From Rostratula benghalensis (lineage: Eukaryota; Chordata; Aves; Charadriiformes; Rostratulidae): 64,000 nt of DNA. Under the pieces are notes generated by a model. It was not told the DNA's origin and did no database searches. It saw only the letters and a program-made list of their open reading frames with translations. A program made the translations under genes and the position numbers. The stretch covers positions 5,290,845 to 5,354,844 of the forward strand of contig VXAI01000015.1 of assembly GCA_013399305.1 (NCBI GenBank), given 5' to 3'. Numbering within the stretch: the stretch's first letter is position 1; each line of letters opens with the position of its first letter. Below are positions 13,766-27,551 of this stretch, one piece after another.

Positions 13766-15910
13766 TTCAATTTTTTCCTGTAGTTTTAACCCAGACCAAT
13801 TCTTAAATTCTCTTCTGGGGATTAGGAAAAAGTAATCACGACAAGTTTAAATTGCTTGATGAGAACAAAACCTCCAGCTTATTTATGATCTACAAATAAA
13901 TCAATACATTCAGATAAAGTTTCTGTTTGCCAGTAATATTTTCTTTGACCCCTGAATTTCCCCTTTTCTCCAGATGCTCATTTCCTAAACAATACTAACT
14001 CCCATCTTTTATTTATGGTCCATCTATGCTATTCTTTGCTCTCCATTCCACAACAGAGCTAAAAGACACTACTGAGATACAGCTCCTAGGGAAGGACTGT
14101 TCATGAGCTCACCTCTAGAAAGTGTTGTGACTGTCACAAAGAAAGATTGTGCTCCCCTTGCATTTCTATAGTCCGTAACATGTGCTTCTGGATGGATGTC
14201 CCTGGGCATTACTGAGAAAACAGCATTCCTGACACAGATATATATTTTTTAAATGAAGATTGAAAGCCAAAATAAATCGAATGTCAATGTTTAGGAATAG
14301 GCAATAGCTACAGGTTCACAGCACCCATAGCTGCTCTGAATGACTGTGGAGGAATCCTTTTAACTCTAGGTTTGGCTTCTTGCACCACTTGTACTACATA
14401 ACTAACATTACTTAAACTCTGCTGGAGAATGATATAGAGCGGAATAGCCACAAGCTAAAGCAGATTACAATGGCGGCTTCTTGTTTCCCTCTCAACACAG
14501 CAATGTCCTATTGTCCATTATAAGTAAAGTGGAAAATCAGTCCTGCATTGAAATGCCAGGCCTTTGCGACACACAACACAATTGGACTGTGCTCTCATGC
14601 CATCTGAACTGAACAGGAGTGGAATTGTTACACAAGTCCCAAGGTGCCCACTGATGTGAGATGTGGTTTTTATTTATTGGAGAAGACACTTCATACCCTG
14701 GGAAAAAGTTATTTGCTGGCCTTAAATCATCCACGCAGGAACAGCTAAAAAAAGCCTGTAAATGTATCAAGAAGGGATTTAGGACTGAACATGGAAAGAC
14801 AGGACTGAATACACCAAAGGAACAAGACTGAAGGTTTAAGAGCCAGGAGTGCAGAAAGCAACACATTTTGGAATGGAAGAGCAGTCTTGCCTAAGTGCTC
14901 CTGTGGGCACCGCACAAAGATGTTTTCCACTTTCAGAGCAGGCCATGCACCAGCCAGAAGGATCACAGTCTTGAAGGCTATGGGGATGCTGGATACTTGG
15001 GGTGGGATTTTCAGAGACCCTAACAGCTACTGAAGGACCAGTTCAACTTAAAGCCAGTAAGAGTTTCCTGTCTCAGAGATACTCTCTTTTGGGCATGTTT
15101 TTTACACAGGGTTTGGGACACGAATCTTACACTTCCTCAGACCCACAGCTCAAGGCATAGCCTGAAAAGGAGGGGTGCAAAAGGACATCACAATTCCTCC
15201 ATCTCCATACCTGCCAGAGGATTTGGGAAGCAGACCCTACCCTTTCTCAAAAGGGACAGCTATGAGACTCATCCATGGGATTTTTCACTGCAGTGACAAA
15301 ACAAAAACTACCATCTTCGTCATTTCACAATGCCTCAAAACAGTAACGTTTTTGTAACAGTAACAGCCCTACCATGATTTCCCCTCTCTCTCATTGCAGT
15401 GTTCTCCCCAAGAGCTTCACGAGCAACTCTGCTGGCTGTTGTTGAGCGGGTGTGGCAATGGAGCCAGCCCCAGTGCCCGGGCTGAGGAAGGGCTGGGTCT
15501 GCCACGTGCTCTCCTGCCGCAGTCGTATTTGCTGCTGCACCACGCAAATCATGCCAGTCACACCAGAATAACTGGAGTAGTAAATGTTACTAAATTCCAA
15601 AGAGTACAAAGTATGCCTAGCCCAGACATCATTTCCTTGTCATTAATTCGTACTCAACACTTCATAAACTTTTATTGTAAAGAATGCATTTGGAATTTAA
15701 AGAAATTCTGAAATTCAGCAATATCCACTGATCATGTTCAGTGTGTACTCTGCATCAGAGAGAAATTGTTGTGTCTGTTTGCTGTTGTGAAGTGGTAACC
15801 CATATGTTCCTCACATTAGGAAGATATTTAATGTATGCCCTTGGCAAATAACAGACTATGGAGCATCTGAAACAAACAGAACCATCACCCAAAGATAAGA
15901 CATTGCTGTT

Positions 15911-15938
15911 AAAATCAAAAAAAGAAAAAAAAAAAAAG
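15911..15938. repeat. A-rich tract
   Basis: A-rich stretch with interruptions at C and G, ending in an uninterrupted A-run of 13. Confidence 0.75.
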
Positions 15939-16139
15939 CAGCTATTTACAGTAAATTAAAAAGTTATCTATCAAATCTCACTTATGGTAATATAAAACTA
16001 TTTTAATTATTATGAGGAACTAGTCTCCTGTGGCTTGTTCATTTCACGCAGCTAAAAAAAAATAATGTTAATAGTCTTCTAATTATATCAGTATTCGGCA
16101 TAAAAAAACCCCCAAAACTGGCTCACATTTATTACTCTG

Positions 16140-16500
16140 TCCACGGAAGTTATGGATCGTCTTGCTATTCACTTAATGCTTTTTAATTTACATATCAGAA
16201 ATACTAATAAGTGTGGTGTTATTAGATCATATTTGCTTTCACTTCCAACCCAAGAAAATGATCCATTTTGTTTAGCTGCCACAATTAATTTATTTTCCTA
16301 CGGCATGGTTTTTGATAAGGGCTTTTATCAGAAATTTGACTGTATTAAGCTTAATAGGACATCTCTCATTAAAATAAAATGCAAAAAGAAAATATGTTTC
16401 ATTAAAATCAAACAATGGCTTTGCCCCACACTCAACCCCAGTTTTGACTCATTAACATATTTAATAGAGGAGATACTCGTGGCTTTCACATGAGGAACCA
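16140..16500. promoter_or_regulatory. possible conserved non-coding element (unproven)
   Basis: A 360-base AT-rich but non-repetitive block with several TAAT/ATTA cores, including CACAATTAATTTATTTTCC, an AACAATGG SOX-like site near 16411, and few simple repeats. This texture is typical of vertebrate developmental enhancers and ultraconserved-like elements. Conservation cannot be judged from one sequence. A 113-codon plus frame across it is treated as chance. Confidence 0.22.
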
Positions 16501-17698
16501 CAATCTGAAGTTCTGGATTTGTTTAAAATCCACTGCTGCGTCTAGAGATGGGTCAGCAGAAATGGCAAAGCAGCAAAATTTGGCACATTTTGGATTTGTT
16601 GGCTATTGATTTTCTGTGGTGCTCGCAGCACATTATCAAGAGATTGCTCATCACTCCCTAGAGTATTTACAATATATTCCAGTGGTTTCAATAAAAAGAT
16701 CTCCTCTAATCCCTTGTAGTCCACTGCTAGAAGACAGAGAAGCATCTGTTAGAAAAGAAACTGACCCACAGCCTAAAAAGTCAACCCCACTCTGTTGGGA
16801 AAATTAGTTTCTGTTTCTAGTAGAAACAACCTCTGGTGATCTTTGGGTTCATTACTGGCTCGGCCTCCATAAGGGACAGGAAAATACAAAAAAAAAATTC
16901 AAAATATGAAAAAACTACCTGAAAAAACCCCAACTTCCAGCATAAGTTAAGTCTGAGGTCTAGAGTTCTTGCTGTTCTATCTGATTTCAACTCCCACTTC
17001 TAATCTATTTCATCCAGGTAGGATGCAGCATCCCCTAACGTGCATGCACATCCAATGGCTCTGTGCCTTGGAAGCTCCCTTGCCATTTTCAGTAAGCAGG
17101 GAAAGGAGACTAACCTCAGGGGTGCAGCTCCATAAAGGTTCTTGATAAAGGAGATACTTGATAAAAGAAGAACATGTTCTGATTTTTGGCTTGATGGTGG
17201 ATAAGAAAGGAAAAGGAGCTTAACAAAGATATTGGGGTTGATTCTGAGCCCTTAATACAGAGATCCTTTCAGGCTGCCAAAATAGTGGAAAAGAGTCTCA
17301 GTGTAGGTGAAATTTGGGCCTCTCACAGATAAGTAGAAACTGCTAAAGAATCTGGTAGTTCACCCTCCTGGTAGGTAATAGACAGGCTAAGGAAATAAAA
17401 TGTGCAGTGATCAATGTTGTGTACATGTCCCATCCATCACTGCCTGAACGGATCCAGAGAGCGATTTTATCCTAATAACACCATGTCAGTTAGGATCGTT
17501 CTTTTGTTCTTCTGGCACCTACTTCATTCTTCTTCTTCAGAAGTTTCTCAAGAATTTTCTGAAGTTGAAACTTTTGCCTAACCGGCTGTACTGCTATCTC
17601 CTATCCTCTTTAAACAGATTTCTGCTCACAGTTGAACAGACATTAGCTGCCGTATCAAAGCAGAAGCCCATATGCAAAGTTTGCTTGTTTGCACCATA

Positions 17699-17770
17699 GA
17701 AAAAAATGCTTCAAAAAAAAAACAAAATGCCCATATGGCTCCTGGAAAAAAAGAGGGGGAAAAAAAAAGT
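17699..17770. repeat. interrupted A-rich stretch
   Basis: Three A-runs of 7-10 bases separated by unique bases, followed by a GAGGGGG patch. Low-complexity DNA with no other signal. Confidence 0.65.
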
Positions 17771-18474
17771 AGACTAAAATGTTGAGTTGTTTCTACTGGA
17801 AGGAAAGAGGGATTGTCAACACAGAAAGTGGATTAACACCTCAGTAGTGTAACAGTAAGGTTTGTTATTCTGCTCTACAGTACAGCAGCTAAGAACTGAA
17901 CAGACACAGCACAACAATTTCTTCTAACTCCTTCTTTCCTTTCCCTCTCTGGGCCCAACCTCCTACAATGAGGGACCTCTGAGACCTGCTGGGGATCACA
18001 GAGTGCATGTTGCAGATCCGAGCAGCCCACACACATCTAATAAAGGCAAAATGGCAAAGAGAGTTCATGACACTATTTACACAAGGCAAATTTTTTCATG
18101 AAGCTGTTGTCAAAGAGCACACTTCATAAACTGCTCATCTATCGCACATAGAGGAGCTAAAAAAGAGGGTTGTCTTCAGCACCAGTTTCAGTTTTAAAGG
18201 AGAGCTCAGGTTTAAAGCCAAATCAGAGCTAGCCTTGAATTCTTATTCAAACAGCTGGTAGACTATACTCTTAAAATTCTAACCCAAAATGATAAATAAC
18301 TCACAAAACTTTCAAAATACAAGTCCCCAGATCTCTGGGTATTTCTGCTTTGCAGCAGTGGCCCAGAAATAGTACCTTTTTAAACTGCAGTCCTCAAGTC
18401 CCAGCATCAGGAATACTTAAATCAGAACTGCAAATTATTGTGTCGGTTTCAGACCTGCATTTGGGCAGGAGAAT

Positions 18475-18490
18475 AGCAGCAGCAGCAGCA
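18475..18490. repeat. short AGC trinucleotide repeat
   Basis: Five consecutive AGC units. In one plus-strand frame this gives an alanine run inside a 76-codon chance ORF. Confidence 0.85.
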
Positions 18491-20474
18491 CCACAAATGA
18501 TTGCACAGAGGAAGCAATCTGCCAGCCCCTGTGGAGAGTACCTAGAGCATATGTTCAGTGCAGCATGCAAACATCTCTGATTGTACCAGGCAGATCAACA
18601 ATGCTCTGGCTACACGTACTTAACAGTGGGAAGCAGGAGATTGTGGCATGAGGCTTCTCTAACTCTGCTGCTGCTGTCTGAGTTTATTATATTTATATAT
18701 TTTATGGATCATCACTTCTGCAGCTCTGAACGCGCAGCGTGCTGGTCACAAGAATGGGAAATGGATGGGACATACCACAGGATCTTGGTGACACACAGGC
18801 TGGTTTAACCACTTCTGCCAGAGTTCTCTTTAGACTTGTTTGAATGCTATTTGCATTTTCAGTCCTGCTGCTGCATGTGTTTGCTCCTGAGCTAGAGTGA
18901 CTTCAGATGCCCCTCCTGCCTGCACAAGGTTTCCTTGTACACAGCCCTTGGCATTTCTTCAAGGAAACCTGACAGAAATACCAGCACTCAGTTTACTGCT
19001 GTGCCCTTGTTGTCTTACCTCGATGGCTCCTAGACTCAAGTTCTCTGCAAATAAGACTTGTGGACCTGTAAATGTCCCTAATATATACAGCTGTGCAAAG
19101 AACTGGATGTGATTGAGTCTGAAAAAGGAAAAAGTTGCTGTATTTCTTCAGATAAGATCAACCAAAATTAAAAATTTTATAGCACTCTTGGAAGGTCAGA
19201 CACTGCACATTCTGAAAGCCATAGTAAGAAAATTTTAAAAGAAAATAAAAATTCAAAGTGAGGATATTAAATATAAAACCCCGAACTGATCCATTTTTCC
19301 AAGGTCTAAAGAAAATATGGATCAAATGTTTTTCTTTATTTTAGCCAAAATGGTATAAATGTATAACTAGCTTTGGCTGACACAAAAATTCACTTTTATT
19401 AGTGAACAAATAAACTTTTGTGCATTTAGACAAGTAACTACAGATAACTGGGAACATATGAGATTTTTTTGGTTTTTTGTTTTGTTTTGAAACAAAGCAA
19501 GGTAACGGGACTTAGAACTTCTTTCTTCTCTCTACCTCCCAGTATACCACGGCAATTCCCAAGCACCTGCCATGCTCTTTCCATGCCAAATTTCACCACC
19601 ACAATAGCCAGAACATCAAGAAGTTACTTTGTGTCATTCACTTGCATTTTGAAATGAAAATTAATTTCATAACCTTGAGCAATCAATGGCTTCAGAAAAC
19701 TGAAACAACAACAATTTTGCTCTCAGAAATGTGATTGCCCAAACCATAATTGGGCCAGAACATGGGGACTGGGGACTTACAGCCACGTTTCTGAGAAGGA
19801 AATGCCAGCTTCCCCTGTATTTCAAAGTAATACAGTCTTGTTTTTACCCATCAGCAAAAATTAGCACAAAAGCAGTCTTTTTCTGTCTTTTCCCTCTGAA
19901 AGGACACACCAGAGCTTTTCCCGGTGTAGCACAGCATTCCCATTTTCACCACTTAGGCCATTTATTTTCTGAATCTTGGCGAGACGCTGTCCTAGTCTGT
20001 ATAACCACAGGCTACAGTACTCCAACTGCCAGACGTTAATATGTCTGTTTCAGTCACTCATCCACCCCCAAAATTGACAGTTTGAAGAATTACCGGCTCC
20101 CAATACATGAAACTTAACTAAGCCTGGACAGCTGTATCAGTGAACAACCTAGATTTCCATGTTAATATGACCTTGTTTGACACAAAACACTTCAGGTATC
20201 TTATCAGCTCGTCTGTGAAAACCATCCAAACTCTTTAGAGGTATAAAGCAGGAAAAAGAAGGCACATTTTGCCTAACTATGAATTTACCATGCACAGTTG
20301 AGATGCACAGCTTAGATCAGCATCCATAACTAAAATTAAATTAACAGCCTGTCAGTGGTGAATTGCAGGTCCTAACCATAATCCCCTTCTCACTTCCAAA
20401 TGCTCCTTCAGCCCAACTTAAAATAACACCCATGAGAAAGGCAAATAAATAGTTCTTCTGAGAATGATAAGCCT

Positions 20475-20500
20475 GGGGGGAAAAAAAAAAAATATATATT
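20475..20500. repeat. G6-A12-(AT)n low-complexity run
   Basis: A G-run, then an A-run, then a short AT alternation, in direct succession. Confidence 0.8.
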
Positions 20501-23500
20501 TGAAATACGGACAAGGACCAGTCATCACTCTTCACTCCCCTAGGGCCTACATCTCCCAGGCAGTCAACTCAACCAAATAAAGCAGATGTCCATCACTGCC
20601 AGGTCCTGCCCAACTGGTAACTGCTCTTGACATGCAGTCTCCTGCTCCATCACATGTTATTCATGCTTCATATTGTCATAGCTTAAAAGTTTGATGAGGG
20701 TATGAAAAAGATAGAATGGGACACAGCTACATTAAACAAGGAACAGCACCAAACAGATGAATAGAAAACCAGATTCCTTCCTCTCATACCAATAGAAACT
20801 GTGGGACCTGGAGACTTGCAAGGGACTTTCTTGGACTGCAGTGGCATACCAGCACCTAAAGAAGGGTCTGCAGGCTTGTAACTGTGGGGAGAAATACCAT
20901 GCTACAGCAGGTGGGACACACAAGCTAGAGAAAAGGCTAGAAAAGATGAGGTGTTAGAAACAACAGAGGAAGGAGGATCCATTTTCTGGGACACTACACA
21001 GCAACAGCTAACACTACTCTTGTTCAGTTGAGGGAGCTGGTCCATTGATTTCAATAAAAATAAAATTGAGCCTAAAGTTGTAATGAAGTATTTATTAATT
21101 AGTATGCCCTAAATGTTCGGAAAAAGCTATTACTTAATGGGCATTATTCTCCTCTCCAATCTTCTTTAAATGAAAGGGGCTGATTGGATTGATGATAGGA
21201 TTGAGAAATACACTCTTGCCATTCGAAGATGCCCAGTTACTTTCTTTTTTGCCTAAATTTCATCAAAAGCTAGCACAAAAGGGATGTCAATGACACAAGA
21301 ACAGAGCCAAATGCATCTGGCTTTACTGAGTATAATTGTAATATCAAGTGCCTTGTTGGGTTGTGTCTTTTGGAAACAAAAACAATCTATTGTGATACTC
21401 TGGAAAGGTTCCTTCTCATCTGCATGGAACTCATTTAAAAAGGATGATTTAAAACAAAAGAAACATTATCCAATATTAGAAGTAACCGTTAGCAAGGCTC
21501 ATTAATGCAATGCACTGAAGCTACAGTCTCCGCAATTCTATTCCACAGCTAAACTACTGTAATTAAACCATAGTTCCTCTGTGTTATTTAGCAAAGTAAA
21601 TAATTACACCATGCCCCTGAGGTTTATTGTTAATTTGTAGCATCAGGCAGAAACCCTTACTGTCATTTCTAAACCTCCATTTTATGGGATCATATCCCCA
21701 TAGAGCTACCCTGTTACTGTACTGGACGTCAAAGTGACTGCACTGACATTTCATCCTCTTGTGTTCCACATCGTGAATACCAGGCATTGCACTGCCCTGT
21801 ATACACAGGCATTTGTATCCAAGGCAGCCATTAAAACTTCAGCCCTCACAGACAGGTCTTAAATAATCAGCATGGGGGTTTTTTTCACAGGGAGGCAAAG
21901 CTAGTGTTTCCCCTAGGCACCAAAAAAAGCCTGGATTCATTCACTTACTGCAATTTGACTTTTTGTTTTGCATCCAGAGTCATAAATGTTAGCACAGCAG
22001 GACTACAGCCACTTCCAGCATCACTCCTCCTCCGATAAGCACGGCTCTTCTGTGCTCTTGTTATGGACAGGGCCTCTGCCCAGAGCTCTGAGAATAGAAA
22101 TTCATCCCCTTGGAGAATACCTATTTTCCTAGATCCTGCTTATAGCTGCCCAGCCAATTTAACTGAAGAAGGGAAAACAGAGCAACAGCTAATAATTTAA
22201 AATTTTTTTAAACCATTCAATACCCCCCTCTATCCCTGAGGTTTTTAGGGCATGCTGAGGAGGCACAAACCTGTTCTGGAAGCCCCAGAACAAAAGCAGG
22301 GCCACCAGGATTGCAGCTACATCCCAACCCGAGAGTTGTAATGTGGCTGGGACTGGACAAAGTGATAACTGGACCGTTTTTAATGGCACAAATGTCCAAC
22401 ATCCCTACACAGTTTGTAAGGCTGGAAAGGGGAAACAAAAGCACAATACCCCAACAATCTCAGTATTCAAGACACAAAAATTGTATTCACCAACATCCCC
22501 AAAGATGACACCACTTATTCCCACGTATCAGCAGGAAAATTAATAAAGATGTCAACTTAAGTCTCTCCAGTCTGGGAACTGCAGCTTTCAGCTCCTAAGG
22601 AGGAAGATGTGGGTTCCCTTGTTGTCATGCTCCTCCCAGTGGCAGAAAGAAAAGGCCCATCTGCTGGCAACAAAGCACGGAGACTTTCCCCCCCCCTTCC
22701 TTTTGGCCATTCCCACAGTCCCTAAGAGCCAGGAAAGACTCATCAGGATGCTCTACATACCCAGGATGAATCAGGAAGAAGCTCTCTTACACAACTATGA
22801 ATTTAATATTCCATTTCCTTGGAAAGCCTATGAATATGTCAAATATAATAAGAGTAAAGGTGATGAAATAAAAGCATCCAAGATAGAAAAAACAGAGTAA
22901 AAAAAAAATAATAATTTAACAAAATCTTTCCACAGGATATTGGTTTTCTCTGAAAGACTCTTCGTATTTGCTAACATTTAAATCAGTACTTTGTATCTAG
23001 TTGCCCACGACAAAAAATTACATTTCACTCCCTCACAACAGATTAATAAGAAAAGCTGTTTAAAGCTGGGTGTTTATTCATACATACATGTAATAAACCA
23101 CTGTATTTAAATCTCTGAATTCAGTCCAGTATGGTTTGCAAACTGTGATGTTGGGCCAGAATCCCAGCTAGCGGTAAAACGTTATGTTGATTAGCTCAAT
23201 GTGACAACCGAAAGGAACACACATCAACATCATTCCCCTGGTTTCAGCTGAACTATGTCGATTTGTATCTGCTGAGTTTCTGGCCTGTTGTACTCTGCAT
23301 TACTCTGCTTCCTAAAGCGTTGGGATGACAGCAGGATTATCGCAGCCTTTCTATCTGTTATTAAAGAGCGGCTGCTTTTCAACACAGCTAAGGGTATGCT
23401 TTCCTGATGAATGAAAGGAACACATTACTGTCCCTCTATGTTGCTCTGGTGAAACTGAGATGCTTTCTAAGCATCTATCATGTGCTCAAATGGATATATA

Positions 23501-25384
23501 TTGTATGCAGAGGAAATGAGAGACGCAACAGATACGTACAACTCAATCCTCACAGTCTTCATGGCAAATCAACACCAATAGCATTCTGAGTACTGCAGAG
23601 AACACAGTAAAAGTTGTGAAATACACTTTGCAGATCAGAGAAGGAAACGTGAATCAGAGTTTGTAAAGGATTTGGAGATCCCTCAAAATAAAAGACACTT
23701 ATTTTTATGTAGACATTATGGTGCACCATAATTTCTCTTAGGAAATACATTTTGACATTGACATTTCAACACAAATAAAGAGCTTAAGGATTTTTTTAAA
23801 AAACTTTTGACTAATGAAACTATTTTCATCTAAAATTTCTAGTCTTGAGGTAAACAACTTTAAAATCAGAAAAGCATCATATAAAATCTGTAGCTTTCTA
23901 CAACTGCTGCAAATCTAAGCAGCCCCCTGCAGCTCTCCAAAGATAATTAGCAACATACCTGAGACCTGGCATTAGTGGTTAAACTTTGAGCTCAGAGTGA
24001 TTCCTGAACATCAAACTTTTACCTCTAAAAGTCGTCTGCTTTCAATACCTCCACTTAAGCTGACAAATGCTGACACTGCCCAAACAATCCAAAGTTAGCC
24101 CCCCGTGAACTTTTCCAGTTGTCAGATCTCTGTATTCCGTAACAAAGGAGGAATAACAGAATACGGGTGGGAAAAGACCACATAAAAGCTGTCGTTTGTT
24201 TTGTAGTAATAGGTTGTTACATTCTTTCTTTCAAAGTTGGCATTTAATGTAATGAAATGCCTTTCTCCATAGCTGGCTTTTGCTGTACTGTGCCATATTT
24301 CTCATGGTGCCTCAGCCTCACTCCTTTGCTTTTCTTGTTGCCATTTAATTTACTGAAACAATAGGATTACTGCTATATCTTACAGTCAGAACGTGATGAT
24401 TAAATGTCCACTGCCATATTCTTTTTAATCCACTGTTTATGTAGCCCTAGTGAATTGTTACATGTTTAATCCAACTTCGTTGTGTGTTGTGATTCGGGAG
24501 GTAAAATACTGGCACTGCTAATACAGTTCAGGACACTCTAAAGATCTGACTCCAAGATTTCCTAATCCACATGAAAGGACTAAGCAGGATTGGAGGTGAC
24601 CTACTGAATCACCTAGGCTATTTGCTAGCTACCACAGGCTACCACACTGTATTATCCCATTTGTAAGCTCTGTTTTAGCAGTGGTTGGTTGACTGCTCCC
24701 TAGAGAGCAGTAAATGTTCCAGAGCCTCACCGCCAACAGGAACAGTGGCTACTGGATTGGAGTGGCTACAGCCCTGTTGCCAAAACGTAACACAACCCCC
24801 CCAAACCACCAAATGGCTTTACAATATAAAAGCACTTTGAGCTGCTGAAAATACACGTCACAAGATAAGTCTCCAACAAATGCCAGCCCCAGCTATCTCC
24901 CATCTCAGGCAAACCCAGATGCTATTAGAGAACTTGTGTGTGTGCTTTGGGTACCACATAAAAGCAAACATTACCTTGCATTTTGTTCAAGGAAGTCTCC
25001 TAACCATTCAGTCATGATGCTCATGATAACTGTGAGCTTACAGTTAAACACAGGTGTGATTTCCTCACACTTCCTTTCCACCTAAATTCTGTCCTGTATC
25101 AAAGCATGATTCCAGATTTCTCTGATCAAAGGCTTGATTCAAAGAACTAGAAATCAGTGGAAGCTTTCCCACCAGCTTCGCTGGGGTTTGGATTAGGACC
25201 ATCAGTAGAGGAACACACTGACTTTGGATAAACAGGCCACTTTCTCTTAGCAATTCATGTCAATATATCTTAGTTTCCAAAGGCGACAACATTCCTTTTC
25301 CAAACCTCTGGGTGGGTTCTCTCCTTTATTTCTCTGGGTTTCCCAATCCTTGCCATTCTTTGTCTCTTTTACGAGAAAGAAAGC

Positions 25385-25403
25385 AAAAAAAAAAAAAAAA
25401 AAA
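25385..25403. repeat. poly-A tract (19)
   Basis: Uninterrupted A-run; no LINE or SINE body was recognised upstream. Confidence 0.9.
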
Positions 25404-25915
25404 GGCTGAGAGAGCTTGGAAAGCTGTCCTCCCAGCTTTGACTGGAACTGACTTTTGCATCCGTAGTCACACAAACCACTGTTCCTCTGAGCCTCAGAAC
25501 ACTTACTCTGCTCTCACGTTGCATTCCCACAAAGCCCTTTCTTCTCCAGACAAATCTTCAGCCCCATTATTCAAGTACTTAACACATCCTTTGCCTTATT
25601 GGTCCTTATAAATCAGCTTATGTCATAAGTAAAGACATTTTGCTTTTACTGACAATTTCTGATTTCATTTAAATTAGCAAAAGAAAGACAAAGAGTTATA
25701 TAATGTTGGATTTGTCTTAAGCAGCTTTATAGACAGCAATCCCTTATCTTGATATTTTTTAACAAGTAGTTGCCTTCTTTTTCTTCTTTCCTCACACGCA
25801 CCCCCCACCTCAGTTTCTCTCTTTATCAAACTACAATTAAGGAGGCTGACTGGATTGCCAAGTTTTGATAACAGAAAGCCTACTTCTTTTGCCTTTCTGG
25901 TTGTTTTTTTCAAGC

Positions 25916-25987
25916 AAAAAAAAAAACATCACTTTTAATTGTTGTTGCTACTATTAAAAGTAAAAAAAAAAAAAAAAGAAAAAAAAA
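25916..25987. repeat. paired A-rich tracts
   Basis: An 11-A run (25916-25926) and a longer tract of 16 A plus further A's interrupted by a single G (25962-25987), separated by about 35 bases that include GTTGTTG. Confidence 0.8.
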
Positions 25988-26041
25988 GGAATAAAGGCCT
26001 TGATAGATTGTAAACATGGTCCTTAGAGGCCTACTTCTTAC

Positions 26042-26102
26042 CTTAGTCTCTTCAGAATGCAGCCCAACAACTCCTTTGCAGCCAAGCTCTTTTTCTAAGG
26101 AA
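26042..26102 (-). CDS. weak candidate coding exon (61 bases)
   Basis: On the minus strand, 61 bases are bounded by TTTCAG and a very strong donor, TAAG|GTAAGAAG. One frame is open for 20 codons and contains LEKELGCKGVVGLHSEETK. It begins with one base of a split codon, which fits the phase-2 end of the candidate at 48701-48841, and it ends in phase 0. The sequence before the acceptor is purine-rich, so the acceptor is poor, and 20 open codons is a common chance event. No protein family is recognised. Confidence 0.15.
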
Positions 26103-27551
26103 CTGAAATATGCATGATATTTCTACTCTCTCCCTGCTTCTAATTTCCACTTAAGCCCTGTGGAGGGAAGCTTCTTAGGTACCAGCAGGAGGAGGCAAGG
26201 CAGCAGAAGTTCACAAACCCTGCTAGGTACGGGAAAGAACAGCATTCCCATGGGTGATGTGCACAACAACAGCAATAGACCAGGGCATAAAACTTTCACT
26301 TCTACAACAAAAATTGAGTATTCTCTGTCTGAGCCATAAAAAAAAAAATCCTTAATATGAAGCTTGCTCCTGGAGGCCTGCGGAACACCTCCTTGCCTTT
26401 TACTCCCTTTCTGTATATGCCAAGTGCCCAAATCCATTACCTTGACAACACTGTGCATCACTGTAATAGCACGAGTCAGACTTGCGATTTTTGTGACCAT
26501 AAGAAAAGCAGACTCCCATCGATTGGCATGGAGCTCACTGTTCGAAACTATAATTTCAGAAGGATACTTGCTTTAAATCTTGTTGCTCTTGCTTTGGGTC
26601 TTGCCAAACTTCCACATATACCAAACCCATTGGCTTATTTTATGGTCTCATTTTAATGGGTTTGTCTGTATTCCAAGACCCAGCAAACAAAACAGATCAA
26701 AACCCCTCCTTAAGGGGTTTCACTCATGGCTTCTTCCTTATCCTTCACATAACCATCTCAACAGGCTGAGCTTAGGGTCTGAAATGATGGTTCCGATACG
26801 CTGTTCCAGATTAAAATCCAAGCGTGCAGTTGTTTCACTTACACCAGTTTGGCATCTCCAAAGCTGGACCAAAGGTTTAGATGGGAGAAGGCAGGAATGA
26901 AGAGAGGCTAAGTCAAAAAAAACCCTGTACATTGGGTTTTCTGTCAGAAAACAGCTCAGAGCAGGTATTGATCCAAAGACAAGAATGACTGGTGACTAGT
27001 ACATGTCTGGCTGACAAGTCAAAGAAGTAGCCAGGTTACCATAATGACAAAAAAAAACCCTGTTACTATAAGCACAAAGCAGTACATCTTTTACAATTTC
27101 CAGGAGAAAGGGGGTCAGATTTCTTGTGTTTCAGTTTCCTTCCCTTGTCAACATCCCCTTTTCATCAGCTGTGCTGTATTTAGCTCAGTTTACGTACGCA
27201 GGACAGGGACACACCTTGCTATGAATTCCTGGCAGAATACTCCAATCCTATACCAAAGAACCATGTAGAAAAGCTCATAAAATCCAGAGGTAATTGGATT
27301 TTTCATCAATAATGTGATGATCAACTAGGCATTACCAGAAAGTGTACCAATTAAGGCACGTTTTACTGCTTTTTCCCTGGTACTCATTGATACATTTGCA
27401 CGTATCAACATCTAGCACAAGGCAGAAAAGGACAAGACTCCCTTTTTATCAGTCCTGTTAAGCCACTGACTGTTAGAGCAAATGCTAAGCAATGGCAGAG
27501 GTAATTTCTCCACTTGGTCTTAGTAGATATTAGGACATTACTAGAAGATGG

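Larger units (their letters stand above)
8760..16100. other. unique non-coding DNA
   Basis: Apart from the MIR-like fragment at 13.7 kb and small A-rich tracts, nothing was assigned. Two AT-rich blocks, about 9670-9770 and 11240-11470, look like possible conserved non-coding DNA from their low repetitiveness and homeobox-like TAAT content, which is a weak argument. Confidence 0.4.
16810..26000. other. unique AT-rich DNA, no gene recognised
   Basis: Holds the small AGC repeat, the G6-A12 run and several poly-A tracts listed separately. Blocks about 21060-21260 and 24200-24510 have an enhancer-like texture. Short ORFs of 60-100 codons overlap on both strands without protein-like features. Confidence 0.4.
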
